A stretch of 64,000 nt of DNA. Origin: AP-15 sp963788085. GTDB taxonomy: Bacteria; Pseudomonadota; Alphaproteobacteria; ATCC43930; CGMCC-115725. Numbering within the stretch: position 1 is the stretch's first letter; each line of letters starts with the position of its first letter. The translations under genes were made by a program, and so were the position numbers. The stretch spans positions 1-64,000 of the forward strand of contig CAWBFS010000048.1 of the NCBI GenBank assembly GCA_963788085.1. Direction: 5' to 3'. Of this stretch, positions 16,504 through 25,971 are shown piece by piece. Under the pieces are notes generated by a model, which saw only the letters and a list, made by a program, of their open reading frames with translations, had not been told where the DNA came from and did no database searches.

Positions 16504-17577
16504 GTGCCGGGGATGACGCTCGCGCGTGGTTTATGGCATCTTCTATTCGCGTCGGTATTGTCGGCTGTGGGCGTCGGCGCGGTGCTACCGGCGGGTCGGG
16601 CCGGTGCGGCTATGAACGATGCGTCGTTGCGCGGCGCCGGCAGTACGTTCTCCGCTGCGCTCTATAAGCAATGGATCGAGACCTACCATCGGGACCACCC
16701 GCAGGTCTCGATCACCTATGAAGCCGTCGGCAGCGGCGAAGGCGTGCGCCGCTTCGTCGCCGGCTCGGTCGATTTTGGCGCCAGCGACGTTGCCCTGAGC
16801 GACCGGGAGGCCGCCGAAATCTCGAGAGGCACGGTCATGGTCGCCTCTACTGCCGGCATGGTGGTGCTCGCCTATAATGTTCCCGGTCTGCGGGGGGAGC
16901 TGAAACTGCCGAGAGATGTCTATCCCGCCATTTTATCTGGCCAAATCCGCCGTTGGAACGACCCCAGGATAGAGGCGGCTAACCCGGGTGTCACTCTTCC
17001 GCACCTCGATATCGTCATTGTCGCCCGGCAGGACAGCAGCGGCACGACATTTGCGCTGACCAACCATTTGGCGGCAGTCAGTCTGGCTTGGCGCGAGCAA
17101 GGGCTCGGAGTCGGAAAGCTGGTCGAATGGCCGGCCAGCGCGATGTTGGCAAGCGGCAACGAGGGAGTGGCGTCGCGCATCAAGATCAGTGAAGGGTCGA
17201 TCGGTTACGTCGAGTACGGGTTCGCCAAACGGCTCGGTTTGCCGATGGCGGTTTTGCAGAATAAGGCGGGCAAATTCGTCGTCCCCGACGATGCCGCCGG
17301 CCTGCATTCTCTTGCCGAGGCCGCCGCCAAGACGCCGGCCGGATTGAACCAGTCGATCGTCGATCCTTCAGAGGCCGAGGCCTATCCAATCGTCACTTTC
17401 AGCTGGCTCCTGCTGTATCGGAAATACGACGATCCACAGAAAGGCTCGGCTGTGCGAGACTTCGTTGCGTGGGGCTTGTCGAATGGGCAGACATTTAGTC
17501 AGAAACTGGGGTATCTTCCGTTACCCGGCGAGGTCGCCGCATTGGGGACGCAGGCTCTGGGAAGCATCGGCCAATAG
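16504..17577 (+). CDS. pstS: Second PstS-type phosphate-binding protein
   Basis: This protein of about 357 residues has a signal peptide (LLFASVLSAVGVGAVLPAGR) and a full phosphate-binding fold: LRGAGSTFSAALYKQWIETY, GSGEGVRRFVAGSVDFGASD and ARQDSSGTTFALTNHL. It is clearly homologous to, but well diverged from, the PstS at 12689, so this is an old duplication. The start could be GTG 16504 or ATG 16513. It sits directly after pstB, where phoU often stands; no phoU is visible. It may have a different affinity for phosphate or be used under different conditions (inference). Confidence 0.9.
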   Translation: MPGMTLARGLWHLLFASVLSAVGVGAVLPAGRAGAAMNDASLRGAGSTFSAALYKQWIETYHRDHPQVSITYEAVGSGEGVRRFVAGSVDFGASDVALSDREAAEISRGTVMVASTAGMVVLAYNVPGLRGELKLPRDVYPAILSGQIRRWNDPRIEAANPGVTLPHLDIVIVARQDSSGTTFALTNHLAAVSLAWREQGLGVGKLVEWPASAMLASGNEGVASRIKISEGSIGYVEYGFAKRLGLPMAVLQNKAGKFVVPDDAAGLHSLAEAAAKTPAGLNQSIVDPSEAEAYPIVTFSWLLLYRKYDDPQKGSAVRDFVAWGLSNGQTFSQKLGYLPLPGEVAALGTQALGSIGQ

Positions 17578-17643
17578 CAACCGCGTGAACAGACGCTGGG
17601 CCAAATCTTAAATCTGATCGCGATCGAAGCAGCTCTTCGGGAT

Positions 17644-18273
17644 TTGCAGGCACATTTCCCGGAAATCAACAAGGCGCTGAAATCCCGGCGCGATGCGATC
17701 GATGACCGCCTCGTTACCAATATGATCGCTGGCTACGAGCTTGTGGACACCTTGATTGCCCAGCAGCTCGATCTGTTTGCGATGGGGAATCTGAAGTTGT
17801 TTCTGGAGATGAATGCGGCCGTGCTCTGCGGCAGCGGTCAGCGCGAACGCGCACAGGCCGCTCCACATCTCGCGGCGACGGAACAACGGTTTTATGAACA
17901 AGAGGGCGGCGGCATTCGCGACGTCGTGGAGTGGTACACACTCCACCGCAAAGAATCACCGTGGAAGCGTGCCGCCGGGGTCTATGTCCGCATGCTTAGC
18001 GAACCTGAGCTGTTCATCGAGGGCAATCACCGCACCGGCGCGCTCGTCATGAGCTATATCCTCGCGCGTGAAGGCCGTCCCCCGTTCGTGCTGACCGCCG
18101 CGAGCGCCAAGGCGTATCTCGATCCCTCAACGTTGATTACCGAGACCCGCAAGCACAGTCTCGTCGCGGTTTTCAGGCTGCCGAAGATCAAACGGTATTT
18201 CGCCAAATTCCTAAAGGAAAACGCCGACCGGAAATACCTGATCTCAGCTCCGGCCAGAGGGACCGTGCGCTAA
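17644..18273 (+). CDS. Fic/DOC-like protein with a variant active-site motif
   Basis: The protein is soluble and helical. Near residue 120 it has SEPELFIEGNHRTGALVMSY, which resembles the Fic motif HxFx[DE]GN[GK]R, with Glu, Gly-Asn and Arg kept. The motif His is absent (PELF in place of HPF) and His stands where Gly/Lys usually does. Canonical Fic enzymes attach AMP or other phosphate-containing groups to proteins; loss of the motif His usually destroys this, so another chemistry or an inactive scaffold is possible. The reading frame is open upstream to 17578 (residues EQTLGQILNLIAIEAALRD fit the protein), but no ATG is seen, so the TTG at 17644 is a minimal start. It follows pstS2 closely. 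Confidence 0.6.
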   Translation: MQAHFPEINKALKSRRDAIDDRLVTNMIAGYELVDTLIAQQLDLFAMGNLKLFLEMNAAVLCGSGQRERAQAAPHLAATEQRFYEQEGGGIRDVVEWYTLHRKESPWKRAAGVYVRMLSEPELFIEGNHRTGALVMSYILAREGRPPFVLTAASAKAYLDPSTLITETRKHSLVAVFRLPKIKRYFAKFLKENADRKYLISAPARGTVR

Positions 18274-18292
18274 AAAAATCGAGGCTTCAGTT

Positions 18293-19192
18293 TTAGGGCG
18301 CGCGATAGGCGGCATCGAGGGTTGGCGGTCCGTCGCTCTCGACGAGACCTCGCCCGACGAGATCGATCAGGTGTGCCTGGACCGAGCGTGCCGCGGCGCG
18401 GCGCAGGCCCGGCTGGAGCCCGGTATAGAGCCGCTCGACAATCGCATCGATCTGCCCGATGCCGGCCCGCAGGCAATCGAGGATGCCGGCTTCGCGCTCG
18501 CGCCGATGCGCAATGAAGGCGCGCACGTGCTCTTTCGGCTCGGTGATCGCCGGACCGTGCGTCGGCCAATAGACCGCATCAGGTCGACCTAGCAGCTTGT
18601 CGAGGGAGGTCATATAGGCCGCCATATCGCCGTCCGGCGGCGCGATAACGCTGGTCGACCAACCCATGACATGATCGCCGCTGAACAGCACCCCCTCGGC
18701 CGGCAACGCGAAGCACAGATGGTTAGAGGTGTGCCCCGGCGTGTGCACTGCCTCGAACACCCAACCCTTGCCGGCGATCCGGTCGCCGTCGCCGATCGTC
18801 TCGTCGGGGACGAAATCCCAATCGCCGCCTTCCTCGACCGCCGGGTCGCCGCGCTTGCCGCCTGCGTGCGGGCCGAACCCATAGGTCGGGGCGCCGGTTG
18901 CCGCCTGCAGAGCCCGGGCTGCCGGCGAGTGGTCGCGGTGCGTGTGAGTGATCAGAATATGCGTGACCTGCTCGCCCGCGAGGCCGGCGAGCAGAGCCTC
19001 GACGTGCTCCGCGAGGTCCGGCCCCGGGTCGATCACCGCAACCTCGCCGTGGCCGACGACATAGGTTCCGGTGCCTCGGAAGGTGAAGGGGCTGGGATTG
19101 CGCGCCACGATGCGCCGGATCATCGGCGCAACTGGTTCTAGCCGGCCATATTCGAACGAAAATTCGCGGCGGAACGGGATCTCGACTGCCAT
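18293..19192 (-). CDS. Metallo-beta-lactamase-fold hydrolase (LACTB2-like)
   Basis: A 299-residue protein with the MBL metal motif in ILITHTHRDHSPAARALQAA (HxHxDH at about residues 82-87), a later metal His in FEAVHTPGHTSNHLCF, the bridging Asp in LFSGDHVMGWSTSV and His in YWPTHGPAI. The C-terminal 70 residues form a winged-helix-like region (LRRAAARSVQAHLIDLVGRG), as in the LACTB2/beta-lactamase-like 2 group. In that group activity has been seen on RNA or small thioesters; the substrate here is unknown. It converges on the Fic-like gene with a 19-base gap. Confidence 0.85.
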   Translation of the reverse strand: MAVEIPFRREFSFEYGRLEPVAPMIRRIVARNPSPFTFRGTGTYVVGHGEVAVIDPGPDLAEHVEALLAGLAGEQVTHILITHTHRDHSPAARALQAATGAPTYGFGPHAGGKRGDPAVEEGGDWDFVPDETIGDGDRIAGKGWVFEAVHTPGHTSNHLCFALPAEGVLFSGDHVMGWSTSVIAPPDGDMAAYMTSLDKLLGRPDAVYWPTHGPAITEPKEHVRAFIAHRREREAGILDCLRAGIGQIDAIVERLYTGLQPGLRRAAARSVQAHLIDLVGRGLVESDGPPTLDAAYRAP

Positions 19193-19603
19193 GGTACAGA
19201 GATTACAGGAGCTTCCGGAATTATGTTAGCACGTGCTTTTCTGGAAAATCTGCTGCGGCTGTGGTTGACAGTCTTCGGCTACAGTCGAAGTGAGTTTCGC
19301 CGCTACCCGACGCATTATACATCCGGAAAGCGGGCGGGCAGTCGGATGCACCGCGATCTGGCGGCTTTTTATTGCGCGGTGCGGGGCCGGGTGAAGCCGG
19401 GATCACGGTCAAGCTGACCGTAGACCGGCAAGGCGAACAGCATGAGATCTGTCAAGACGATCGACCGTTAACGCTACTGAGCTCGGCACGAATTATTGAG
19501 CGCCGGTCCCCAATGATGGGCCGCGAATTGGCTTGGGGTCGAGCAGTCGAAAAGCTAGGATTGCACGCGTCACAAGATGGTCGCGCGCCAAGAGAGTAAG
19601 GCG
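19193..19603. other. Intergenic region upstream of prsT, no gene seen
   Basis: This 411-bp stretch separates the divergent MBL-fold gene and prsT. Short open frames exist, but none has a ribosome-binding site or a recognisable protein. I looked for a -24/-12 promoter with GG-N10-GC spacing and found only poor matches. A promoter for prsT must lie here but cannot be placed. Confidence 0.5.
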
Positions 19604-22394
19604 ATGTCCGAGCTTCAACGTCGTTATGTGTGGCCCTCCATCGCGTTCGCTATTTCCATGTGCACCGTGGCTTATCCGGCCGCAGCCGATAAAGATACCG
19701 GCTCGGTCAAAGAAGCCGGACAAAATCTCAAGGACGAGGATCCGAAGGCCCTCCTGATCACACTGAAAAACGCGATCCGGAAGTCCCCCCAGGACCCCGC
19801 GGCCCATCTCGAGATCGCAAGGCTCTATTTCCAGCTCGGGGATGCCGCATCAGCAGAGCGCGAGGCTCGCGCCGCACGCGACCTCAAGGGCGACGAGGCG
19901 GAATATCTGCCCGTCCTGCTCGACGCGATGTTGGCTCGGAAAGAATTCAAGGAAATTTACGATCTGATCGAGCCCGGCGACCGCAACCCGGTCCTTGAAA
20001 GCAAGGTGAGGACAGCGCTCGGCACTGCAGCGGTCCGTCTGGGCTATGACACGAGAGCCGAGGCATTATTGCGCGATGCGATCAAATTGGACCCGAGCGT
20101 TGTTGAGCCAAGGGTCCAACTCGCTCGATTTCTCAACGGGACGCGCCCAGAGGAAGCCGCGGAGGTGATCGATGAGGCGATCGCCGCCAACCCAAAATCA
20201 GCCGAATTGCTGCAGGTCAAAGGCGACATGCTGTGGTCGCGTGGTGACGCAAACGGGGCGGTGCAGCTGTTCGGCGAAGCGCTCGAGATCGATCCCGATT
20301 ATCAGCTGGCTCGTCTCAGTCGCGCCAACGTCAATGTGGCGCGAGGCGAATTCGCGGCTGCCGATCAGGATCTCGATCCGATCCTGCAGGCCAGCCCGGA
20401 GAATTTTATGGCCAAATACCTGCGCGGCTTGGAGTACGTCAAGCAACAGAACTACACCGCGGCGGATCAGATATTCCATGCGATTGCCGGCACTTTCGCG
20501 GCCTTCCCTTATGGATACTATGTGCAAGGGGCAACAAAATTTGCGCTTGGACAATTTGGGCCAGCGGAAAGCATCCTGCGTGACTACCTCAAACATTTCT
20601 CTACCGATCCAAACGCCACGCAACTCATCGCGCAGGCTGCTTTGCGGCAGCACGGCGCGCCTCGGGCGATCGATTATCTCAAACCGCTCGCCGATAATTC
20701 GCCGTCGGACGCGGCGACTTTGAACTTGCTCGGCAGCGCCTACATGGCCGACGGCAAGCCGGAAGCGGCGCTGCAGCAATTCGAAAAGGCAGCCGCACTC
20801 GACCCTGAGAATGCGACCATCAAGACGCAGATCGGGGTTGCCGAGATCAATTCCGGCCAAATCGGGCAAGGTCTCGCAAAGCTGGAGGAGGTCTTTTCGG
20901 GCGCGACCGGCGCGGTCGTTGCCGGCCCGACGCTGGTTTTGGCCGAGTTGCGCGCCGGGCACGTCGACAAGGCGGCAGAAGTCGCGAAATCCCTGATCGA
21001 GCGGGATCCCGACAACTCGCTTTATCAAGTTCTGCTGGGAGAGGTCCGCGCCGCGCAACGGGATTATGCCGGCGCGGAAGCCGCGTTTCGCGCCGTGCTG
21101 TCGCGCAATCCGGATTTTTCGGCGGCCACTCGCGACTTGGCCCGGCTTTATGTGGCATCGGGGCGCACCGACGATGCCCGGCGAACCTACAGCGATGTTC
21201 TTGCGAAGAACCCGGCGGATACGATGGCCCTTGTCGGTCTCGCAGACCTCGCGACGGCAGAGCGGAAATGGCCGGAAGCGATAGACCTGCTCAACACTGC
21301 CCGCGCCGCCGCCGCCTACGATCCGACCCCCGGGCTCAAGTTGGTCGCCCTCTACGAGCTGCGGCGTGATTGGAAGAGCGCCAAGACCGTTGCCGCCGAG
21401 CTCTACGCACAATTTCCGCGAGACGTGAATGTCGTCGTCGCGTTTGGCCAAAGCCAGCTGAAATCCGGCGACACCGACGCGGCCATATCAAGCTACAAGC
21501 TGGCGCACCACCTGGCGCCCGATTCGACGCCGATCCGCTCCGCCTATGTCGCCCTCTTAAAGCAGGTGAAATACTTTCGCGAGATGCGGGATGTACTGAA
21601 AGAGGCGATCGTCCGCGAGCCGCAGGACGCCTCGCTCAAAGCCGATCTGATCCGAGCCGACGCCGAAATCGACGGTGTCGACGCGGCCGTCTCCAAGGCG
21701 CGGGAAGCTGCGGCATCCGATCCGGGCAACGGCATCTATGACGTCGTTTCGGCAGAGTTGTACGAGAAAGCTGGGCGCGGCGAGGAGGCGGTTTCTTTGC
21801 TCGAAAACGCGGTCGCGTCTCGGCCCTCCGGCAAAGAGCTCGCGCCTGCTCTTGCCCGCCTTTACGTTCGTATGGGCATGCCGGCCAAGGCGGAATCTTT
21901 TCTGAAAGCCCGGCTGAAGGCTGACCCAAGGGATCAAGCCGCCCGCTCGGAACTCGCATTCTATTATGTGGGGCAAAAAAACAGCGTCGGCGCTATCGCC
22001 GAATACTCGCGTCTGGTCGACGACCACCCTGCCGACGCGACCGCGGCTAAACAATCTCGCTTGCCTCTATCAGCGACAGGGGGAACTGGGGAAAGCTCAC
22101 GAATTGGCTCAGCGGGCGTTCGCGATCTCGCCCGCCGACGCACATATCGGCGATACTCTCGGATGGATCTTGGTGGAGCAAGGGGAAGCCGAGACGGCCT
22201 TGGCGTACCTCAGCGCGGCCAATCTGCGGGCACCGGAAGACTTGAATCTCCAATACCACCTCGCGGTGGCCCTCCATCGCGTCGGTCGCGCAGCCGATGC
22301 TCGTGCTATGCTTGAAAGCCTACTGGGCTCCGCCCGTTCGTTCGCGGACAGGACCGAGGCGGAAAAGCTGATGCAGGAGTTAAAGCGCAGTTGA
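19604..22394 (+). CDS. prsT: XrtA/PEP-CTERM system TPR-repeat protein PrsT (frameshift near C-terminus)
   Basis: A protein of about 929 residues made almost entirely of tetratricopeptide repeats, for example AAHLEIARLYFQLGDAASAE, SAELLQVKGDMLWSRGDANG and DAATLNLLGSAYMADGKPEA. An N-terminal signal (IAFAISMCTVAYPAAAD) precedes the repeats. The size and repeat pattern match PrsT, the large TPR protein of exosortase-A loci thought to act in exopolysaccharide export or assembly. The frame breaks near 22045: the first part ends DDHPADATA and the next, LNNLACLYQRQGELGKAHEL, continues one base out of phase to a stop at 22394. One surplus g in gcgg explains it. I chose ATG 19604 over the upstream GTG because it follows GAGAGTAAGG. 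A PEP-CTERM gene lies 417 bases downstream. Confidence 0.82.
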
Positions 22395-22760
22395 GATGCG
22401 GATGAGCTGTGGTCGGAATTGGGCTCGATCCCTCGTCGACCCCGGGTAATAGTTCCCGCGAGTCGTGGGCGAGGCTGGCTCCGGATTTCCGGGGCGAAGG
22501 CAGAGGGACGCGAAACCTCTTTGGACCATCGTTGCGCGGTCGGGTGTCTGATTTCTTTACACTACAACCGCGCTTGTCGGAGCAAACCGAGGTCACCGAA
22601 TATCAAAGAGTTAACCGTGGTTCCCGGGTAGATCCGGGCCAAATATGTCCTGCTTCGCGATTTGGAATGGCGATTTGCCTGTCAAAAATTTTTACACTTC
22701 CGTCTTCACTGATCATGGCCGGACATGGTTTACCATTCTTTTGCACCATAATCCGCCGTA
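22395..22760. other. Intergenic region between prsT and the PEP-CTERM gene
   Basis: No gene is supported here. Open frames at about 22409-22783 show no family features. The region is less GC-rich toward its end and leads into the -24/-12 promoter at 22761. Enhancer sites for a sigma-54 activator would be expected in this interval, but I could not identify a repeated motif. Confidence 0.4.
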
Positions 22761-22776
22761 TGGCCCAATATTTGCT
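22761..22776 (+). promoter_or_regulatory. Candidate sigma-54 (RpoN) -24/-12 promoter
   Basis: TGGCCCAATATTTGCT has GG and GC exactly ten bases apart and ends in TTGCT, as in the consensus TGGCACG-N4-TTGCW. It lies 35 bases upstream of the PEP-CTERM gene start. In exosortase-A systems such genes are often under RpoN and the activator PrsR (established for the family), which supports the call. Confidence 0.68.
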
Positions 22777-22811
22777 TGTCTAATCCCGGAAACTCGGGTA
22801 TTGACATTCCC

Positions 22812-23479
22812 ATGAACATTCGATCCTCGCTTTACTCTGCGGCGTTTTCCGGAGCGCTGTGTTTGGCAATGCTCGCGGACCCGGCATCGGCGGATTTCAT
22901 TTCCCCGGGCATGATCGGATTCGAGCGGCCAGACCTACAGCCAAGGGATGGTGGCGCAAAGCGGCGCTTGGGCGGGAGAGATCTATAGCCCGGGCATGAC
23001 GATGTCGACGGGCGACACTTACAGCCCGGGAATGCAGATCACGACCTTCGGGGGAACGACAAATAGCCAGGGCACCGACACCGGTTCAAACCTCGGAGGG
23101 ACGACAAATAGCCAGGGCACCGACACCGGTTGCAAACCTCGGAGGGACGACAAATAGCCAGGGCACCGACACCGTTGCAAACCTTGGAGGGACGACAAAT
23201 AGCCAGGGCACCGACACCGTTGCAAACCTTGGAGGGACGACAAATTCGCCGCCGCCCAGCCAGGGATGTGTCGGCACCGCCTCTAATTGCACGGACAACG
23301 TCACAAGTACGGACACGTCTAACACGTCTAACAATCAATACGTAAACCTGGCTTCCCTGCCGATTGGCGCCATTCCTACCGCGAGCGCCGACCCGATCCC
23401 AGAGCCTGCCAGCCTGGCGTTGCTCGCCCCGGCTCTCCTCTGGCTGGGCTTGGTGCGGCGCCGGCGCAACCGAATGTAA
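22812..23479 (+). CDS. PEP-CTERM sorting-signal protein with internal repeats (two one-base frameshifts)
   Basis: The start MNIRSSLYSAAFSGALCLAM is a signal peptide. The end, IPEPASLALLAPALLWLGLV then RRRRNRM, is a classic PEP-CTERM tail: Pro-Glu-Pro, membrane helix, Arg cluster, recognised and cut by exosortase. Two frame breaks interrupt it. Near 22917 a surplus g follows SPGMI; in the second repeat (near 23130) one extra base makes a 46-bp unit among 45-bp ones. Corrected, the protein has about 221 residues, four short ISPGM/YSPGM/YSQGM motifs, then a Gly-Thr-Asn-Ser-Gln repeat array, then a Cys pair (CVGTASNC). It is probably displayed on the surface or in the exopolysaccharide matrix. 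Confidence 0.8.
23050..23245 (+). repeat. Tandem 45-bp repeats within the PEP-CTERM gene
   Basis: Four full units start at 23050, 23095, 23141 and 23186 and a partial fifth starts at 23231. Each encodes GGTTNSQGTDT plus four variable residues (GSNL or VANL). Units three and four are identical. Unit two is 46 bp and shifts the frame. There are no spacers, so it is not a CRISPR array. Confidence 0.9.
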
Positions 23480-23507
23480 GTAAAACCGCCACTCCCAAAA
23501 TCGGAAA

Positions 23508-23525
23508 CGGCGCCTTCGGGCGCCG
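23508..23525 (+). terminator. UUCG-loop hairpin after the PEP-CTERM gene
   Basis: CGGCGCC-TTCG-GGCGCCG is a 7-bp stem with a very stable UUCG tetraloop, 29 bases after the stop codon. It lies between this gene and the convergent Rieske gene. No T-run follows, so it may be an RNA-stabilising or weak terminator hairpin. Confidence 0.55.
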
Positions 23526-23542
23526 CATTCGAATTCGGATCC

Positions 23543-24610
23543 TCAGCTTCGCCATTCGAGTGTACGCGGCTGGACCGGGTTCTCGAACGGACGGGCTTCG
23601 GCACGGGCCCGGAGGTATTCGCGCTTTAGGCGGTAATACCATTTTGCCTGGGTATCGGCGTCGTCAATCAAGGTGAGTGGCGGGCTGAAGCGCAACCCTT
23701 GCTGCTGGCGCTCCATGATGTCGCGGTCCTGGCGCAGAAAGGCACGCACATAGTGCCGCAATGCGGGCTTCAAGATGCCGAGCCAGGGCAGGGTCCAATA
23801 GATACAGTGGTTGATCTCGGTCACCCGGTCGTCGATCGGGGTGATCGCGGTCAGATTGGTCACCCGGTGGCGGCCGGCGCGAATCCGCTCGATCCGCATA
23901 CTCGGCAGGCGGAAGACGATTTCGGTTTCGGGGGCGCCGCCCAGGAGCCGGTAGGCCCGCGAATTGCGCGACGGCGCGTGGGGCGTCATCGCAAACCCGA
24001 ACGGGGAGGGGGCAAAGGCCTTGGCCTTCTGCTGGATCGACCGGCGCGAGCGCCACCACCAGGCACGATGCACGAATGGCCCGTGCGCCGGGTCCATCAG
24101 CCCGATCACCGCATGATCGATCGCCGCGGCGAACCGCACGCTCTCGACGAGGTCGGGCGCGCGTCCATCAAACCCGTCGAGCAGCGGGATTTCCGGCGCC
24201 GCCGCCGCGTCCTCGCCGAAAAACACCCAAATGTTGCCCTGGACTTCGCAGGCCGGATAGGGGCGGGTGTGGATATGGCCGGGCGTAAAGCTCTGGCCCG
24301 GCACGAGCGATGGGATCAGGGTGCATCGCCCCCGCGTGTCGAACCGCCAGCCGTGATAGCAACATTCGATCTCCCGCCCGTCGAAATGGCCCGCGCTGAG
24401 CGGCATGCCGCGGTGTGGACAAAGATCGCGCAACGCAAAGGGCACGCCGGCCTCGTCGCGGCCGATCAGGATCGGCTCGCCGAGCATCAGCTTCGCCACC
24501 ACCGCCCGGCGCCGCAGACGGCGGCTCGGCAGCGCATAGTACCAGGCCTCGCGCAATGGCGCGGCGGCATCGCTCGCTGCGGGTCTCATCGGGCGGGTCC
24601 TGCGCTCCAT
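23543..24610 (-). CDS. Rieske non-heme iron oxygenase, alpha-subunit type
   Basis: A 355-residue protein with a Rieske [2Fe-2S] domain: CPHRGMPLSAGHF and ECCYHGWRFDTRG (CxH and CxxH, about residues 65-90). The catalytic domain carries the mononuclear iron motif DPAHGPFVHRAWWW (Asp-x2-His-x4-His, about 175-185). Such enzymes hydroxylate or demethylate aromatic or heterocyclic compounds with an electron-donor reductase. No reductase or ferredoxin gene is nearby, so the partner is shared or remote. The substrate is unknown. It faces away from ribF. Confidence 0.88.
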   Translation of the reverse strand: MERRTRPMRPAASDAAAPLREAWYYALPSRRLRRRAVVAKLMLGEPILIGRDEAGVPFALRDLCPHRGMPLSAGHFDGREIECCYHGWRFDTRGRCTLIPSLVPGQSFTPGHIHTRPYPACEVQGNIWVFFGEDAAAAPEIPLLDGFDGRAPDLVESVRFAAAIDHAVIGLMDPAHGPFVHRAWWWRSRRSIQQKAKAFAPSPFGFAMTPHAPSRNSRAYRLLGGAPETEIVFRLPSMRIERIRAGRHRVTNLTAITPIDDRVTEINHCIYWTLPWLGILKPALRHYVRAFLRQDRDIMERQQQGLRFSPPLTLIDDADTQAKWYYRLKREYLRARAEARPFENPVQPRTLEWRS

Positions 24611-24785
24611 CTGGGCTGATCGTCAATCCGGGGCTGATCGTCCATCCGGCAGGAAATGCGCCTTCGATTATACCGGGTTTGGCAGAGTGCGCGGCCAGGG
24701 CAACGCGATCCGCTATCCTCCGGCCGCCAGTCGGGCTATTTTTGCAGCAATTGGCTGGCCTTGAAACTGCGCGATTTCCGCTGCC

Positions 24786-25747
24786 GTGATCCGAGTCATA
24801 CGACATCCCGGCCCCCGTTCGAACCACGCGCCCGGCGCGGTCCTGGCGATGGGCAATTTCGATGGTCTGCACCGCGGGCATGCCGTGTTGATCGGCCGGA
24901 CTTGCGAGCTCGCGCGGGAAGCGGGCCGCCCGACCGGAGTGCTGACCTTCGAGCCGCATCCGCGCAGCGTGTTTTTTCCGGCGGCCGAACCCTTCCGGCT
25001 GACGCCGTTCCGCGTCAAGGAGCGCGAACTGGCGCGGCTCGGCATCGATCTGCTGTTCGTCCAGCATTTCGACCTCGCCTTCTCGAAGAAGAGTGCCGAG
25101 GAATTCATCGCCGAATCATCGTCGGAGCGATCGGGGCCTCGCATGTCGTGGTCGGCTGGGATTGCACCTTTGGCAACCGCCGCGGCGGAACCCCCGAAAC
25201 TCTGCGCGCCGCCGGTCTGCAGCACGGCTTCGGGGTGACCGTGCTCGAACCGGTCCGCGGCGAGGACACCATCGTCTATTCCTCGACCCAGATCCGCGAA
25301 CTGCTGAAGGCCGGCAAGCCACGCGAGGCGGCCGTGCTCCTCGGCCGCTTCTGGGAGATCGACGGCCGCGTCGCGACCGGCGACAGGCGTGGCCGGACGA
25401 TCGGCTTTCCGACCGCGAATCTCGGTCTCGACGACTATCTGCACCCGGCCTTCGGGGTCTATGCGGTGCGTGTCTCCGGTGACGGGCCCGACGACCCGCT
25501 CGCCGGCCGCACAATCGGCGGCGTCGCCAATATCGGTCTGCGCCCGACGGTCGGCGGCCTCGTGCCGCGGCTCGAGGCCCACCTCTTCGACATCGATGTC
25601 GACCTTTACGCACGCCACTTGCGCGTCGCGCTCGTCGATTTCATCCGGCCGGAACAGAAATTCGCCGGTCTCGACGAGCTGAAAGCGCAGATCGCCACGG
25701 ACGCCGCCCAAGCGCGCACGATCCTTGCCGCGATTCCGGCGGACTGA
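24786..25747 (+). CDS. ribF: Bifunctional riboflavin kinase/FAD synthetase RibF (one-base frameshift)
   Basis: The N-terminal FAD synthetase part (AVLAMGNFDGLHRGHAVLIG; TFEPHPRSVFFP) reads in one frame to EEFIAE near 25108. The rest, IIVGAIGASHVVVGWDCTFG through the riboflavin kinase domain (RGRTIGFPTANLGL; GVANIGLRPTVGG), is one base out of phase. One missing c (gccgaatc for gcccgaatc) would restore the frame, giving about 320 residues. The enzyme makes FMN and FAD and is essential in most bacteria, so an assembly error is more likely than a true break. The start is a GTG. It precedes ileS-lspA, as in many proteobacteria. Confidence 0.88.
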
Positions 25748-25971
25748 GCGCCCCTAAAATCGCCATCTTTGCATTGCACTCTAGGCCTTCGAGTCGGTGC
25801 CGGACTGAAGGGGCGGTTCAACCTGCACGAGAGGTCTCGCTGCAAACTCGCTGCAGATGCAGCAGGCGCCCAAATTCGACTCTATTGCCGGTTGTAGGCG
25901 CGGCAGCCATTCGTTGACGGCATCCGGGCCGGCCCTTATTTACCTGGTTTGTTCCGGAAAGTGCCGAGCTT

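Noticed and set aside
19300..19400. Second sigma-54 promoter, upstream of prsT
   Set aside because: The nearest match (GGctttttattGC) has GG and GC nine bases apart instead of ten.
19223..19417. Small plus-strand frame between the MBL-fold gene and prsT
   Set aside because: It begins with a plausible hydrophobic stretch, but no ribosome-binding site is visible and the rest has no family features.
22409..22783. Open frame between prsT and the PEP-CTERM gene
   Set aside because: It overlaps the -24/-12 promoter and has no ribosome site or recognisable sequence.
23050..23245. Direct repeats that could be mistaken for a CRISPR array
   Set aside because: The 45-bp units are contiguous without spacers, encode a protein repeat in frame, and lie within a PEP-CTERM gene.
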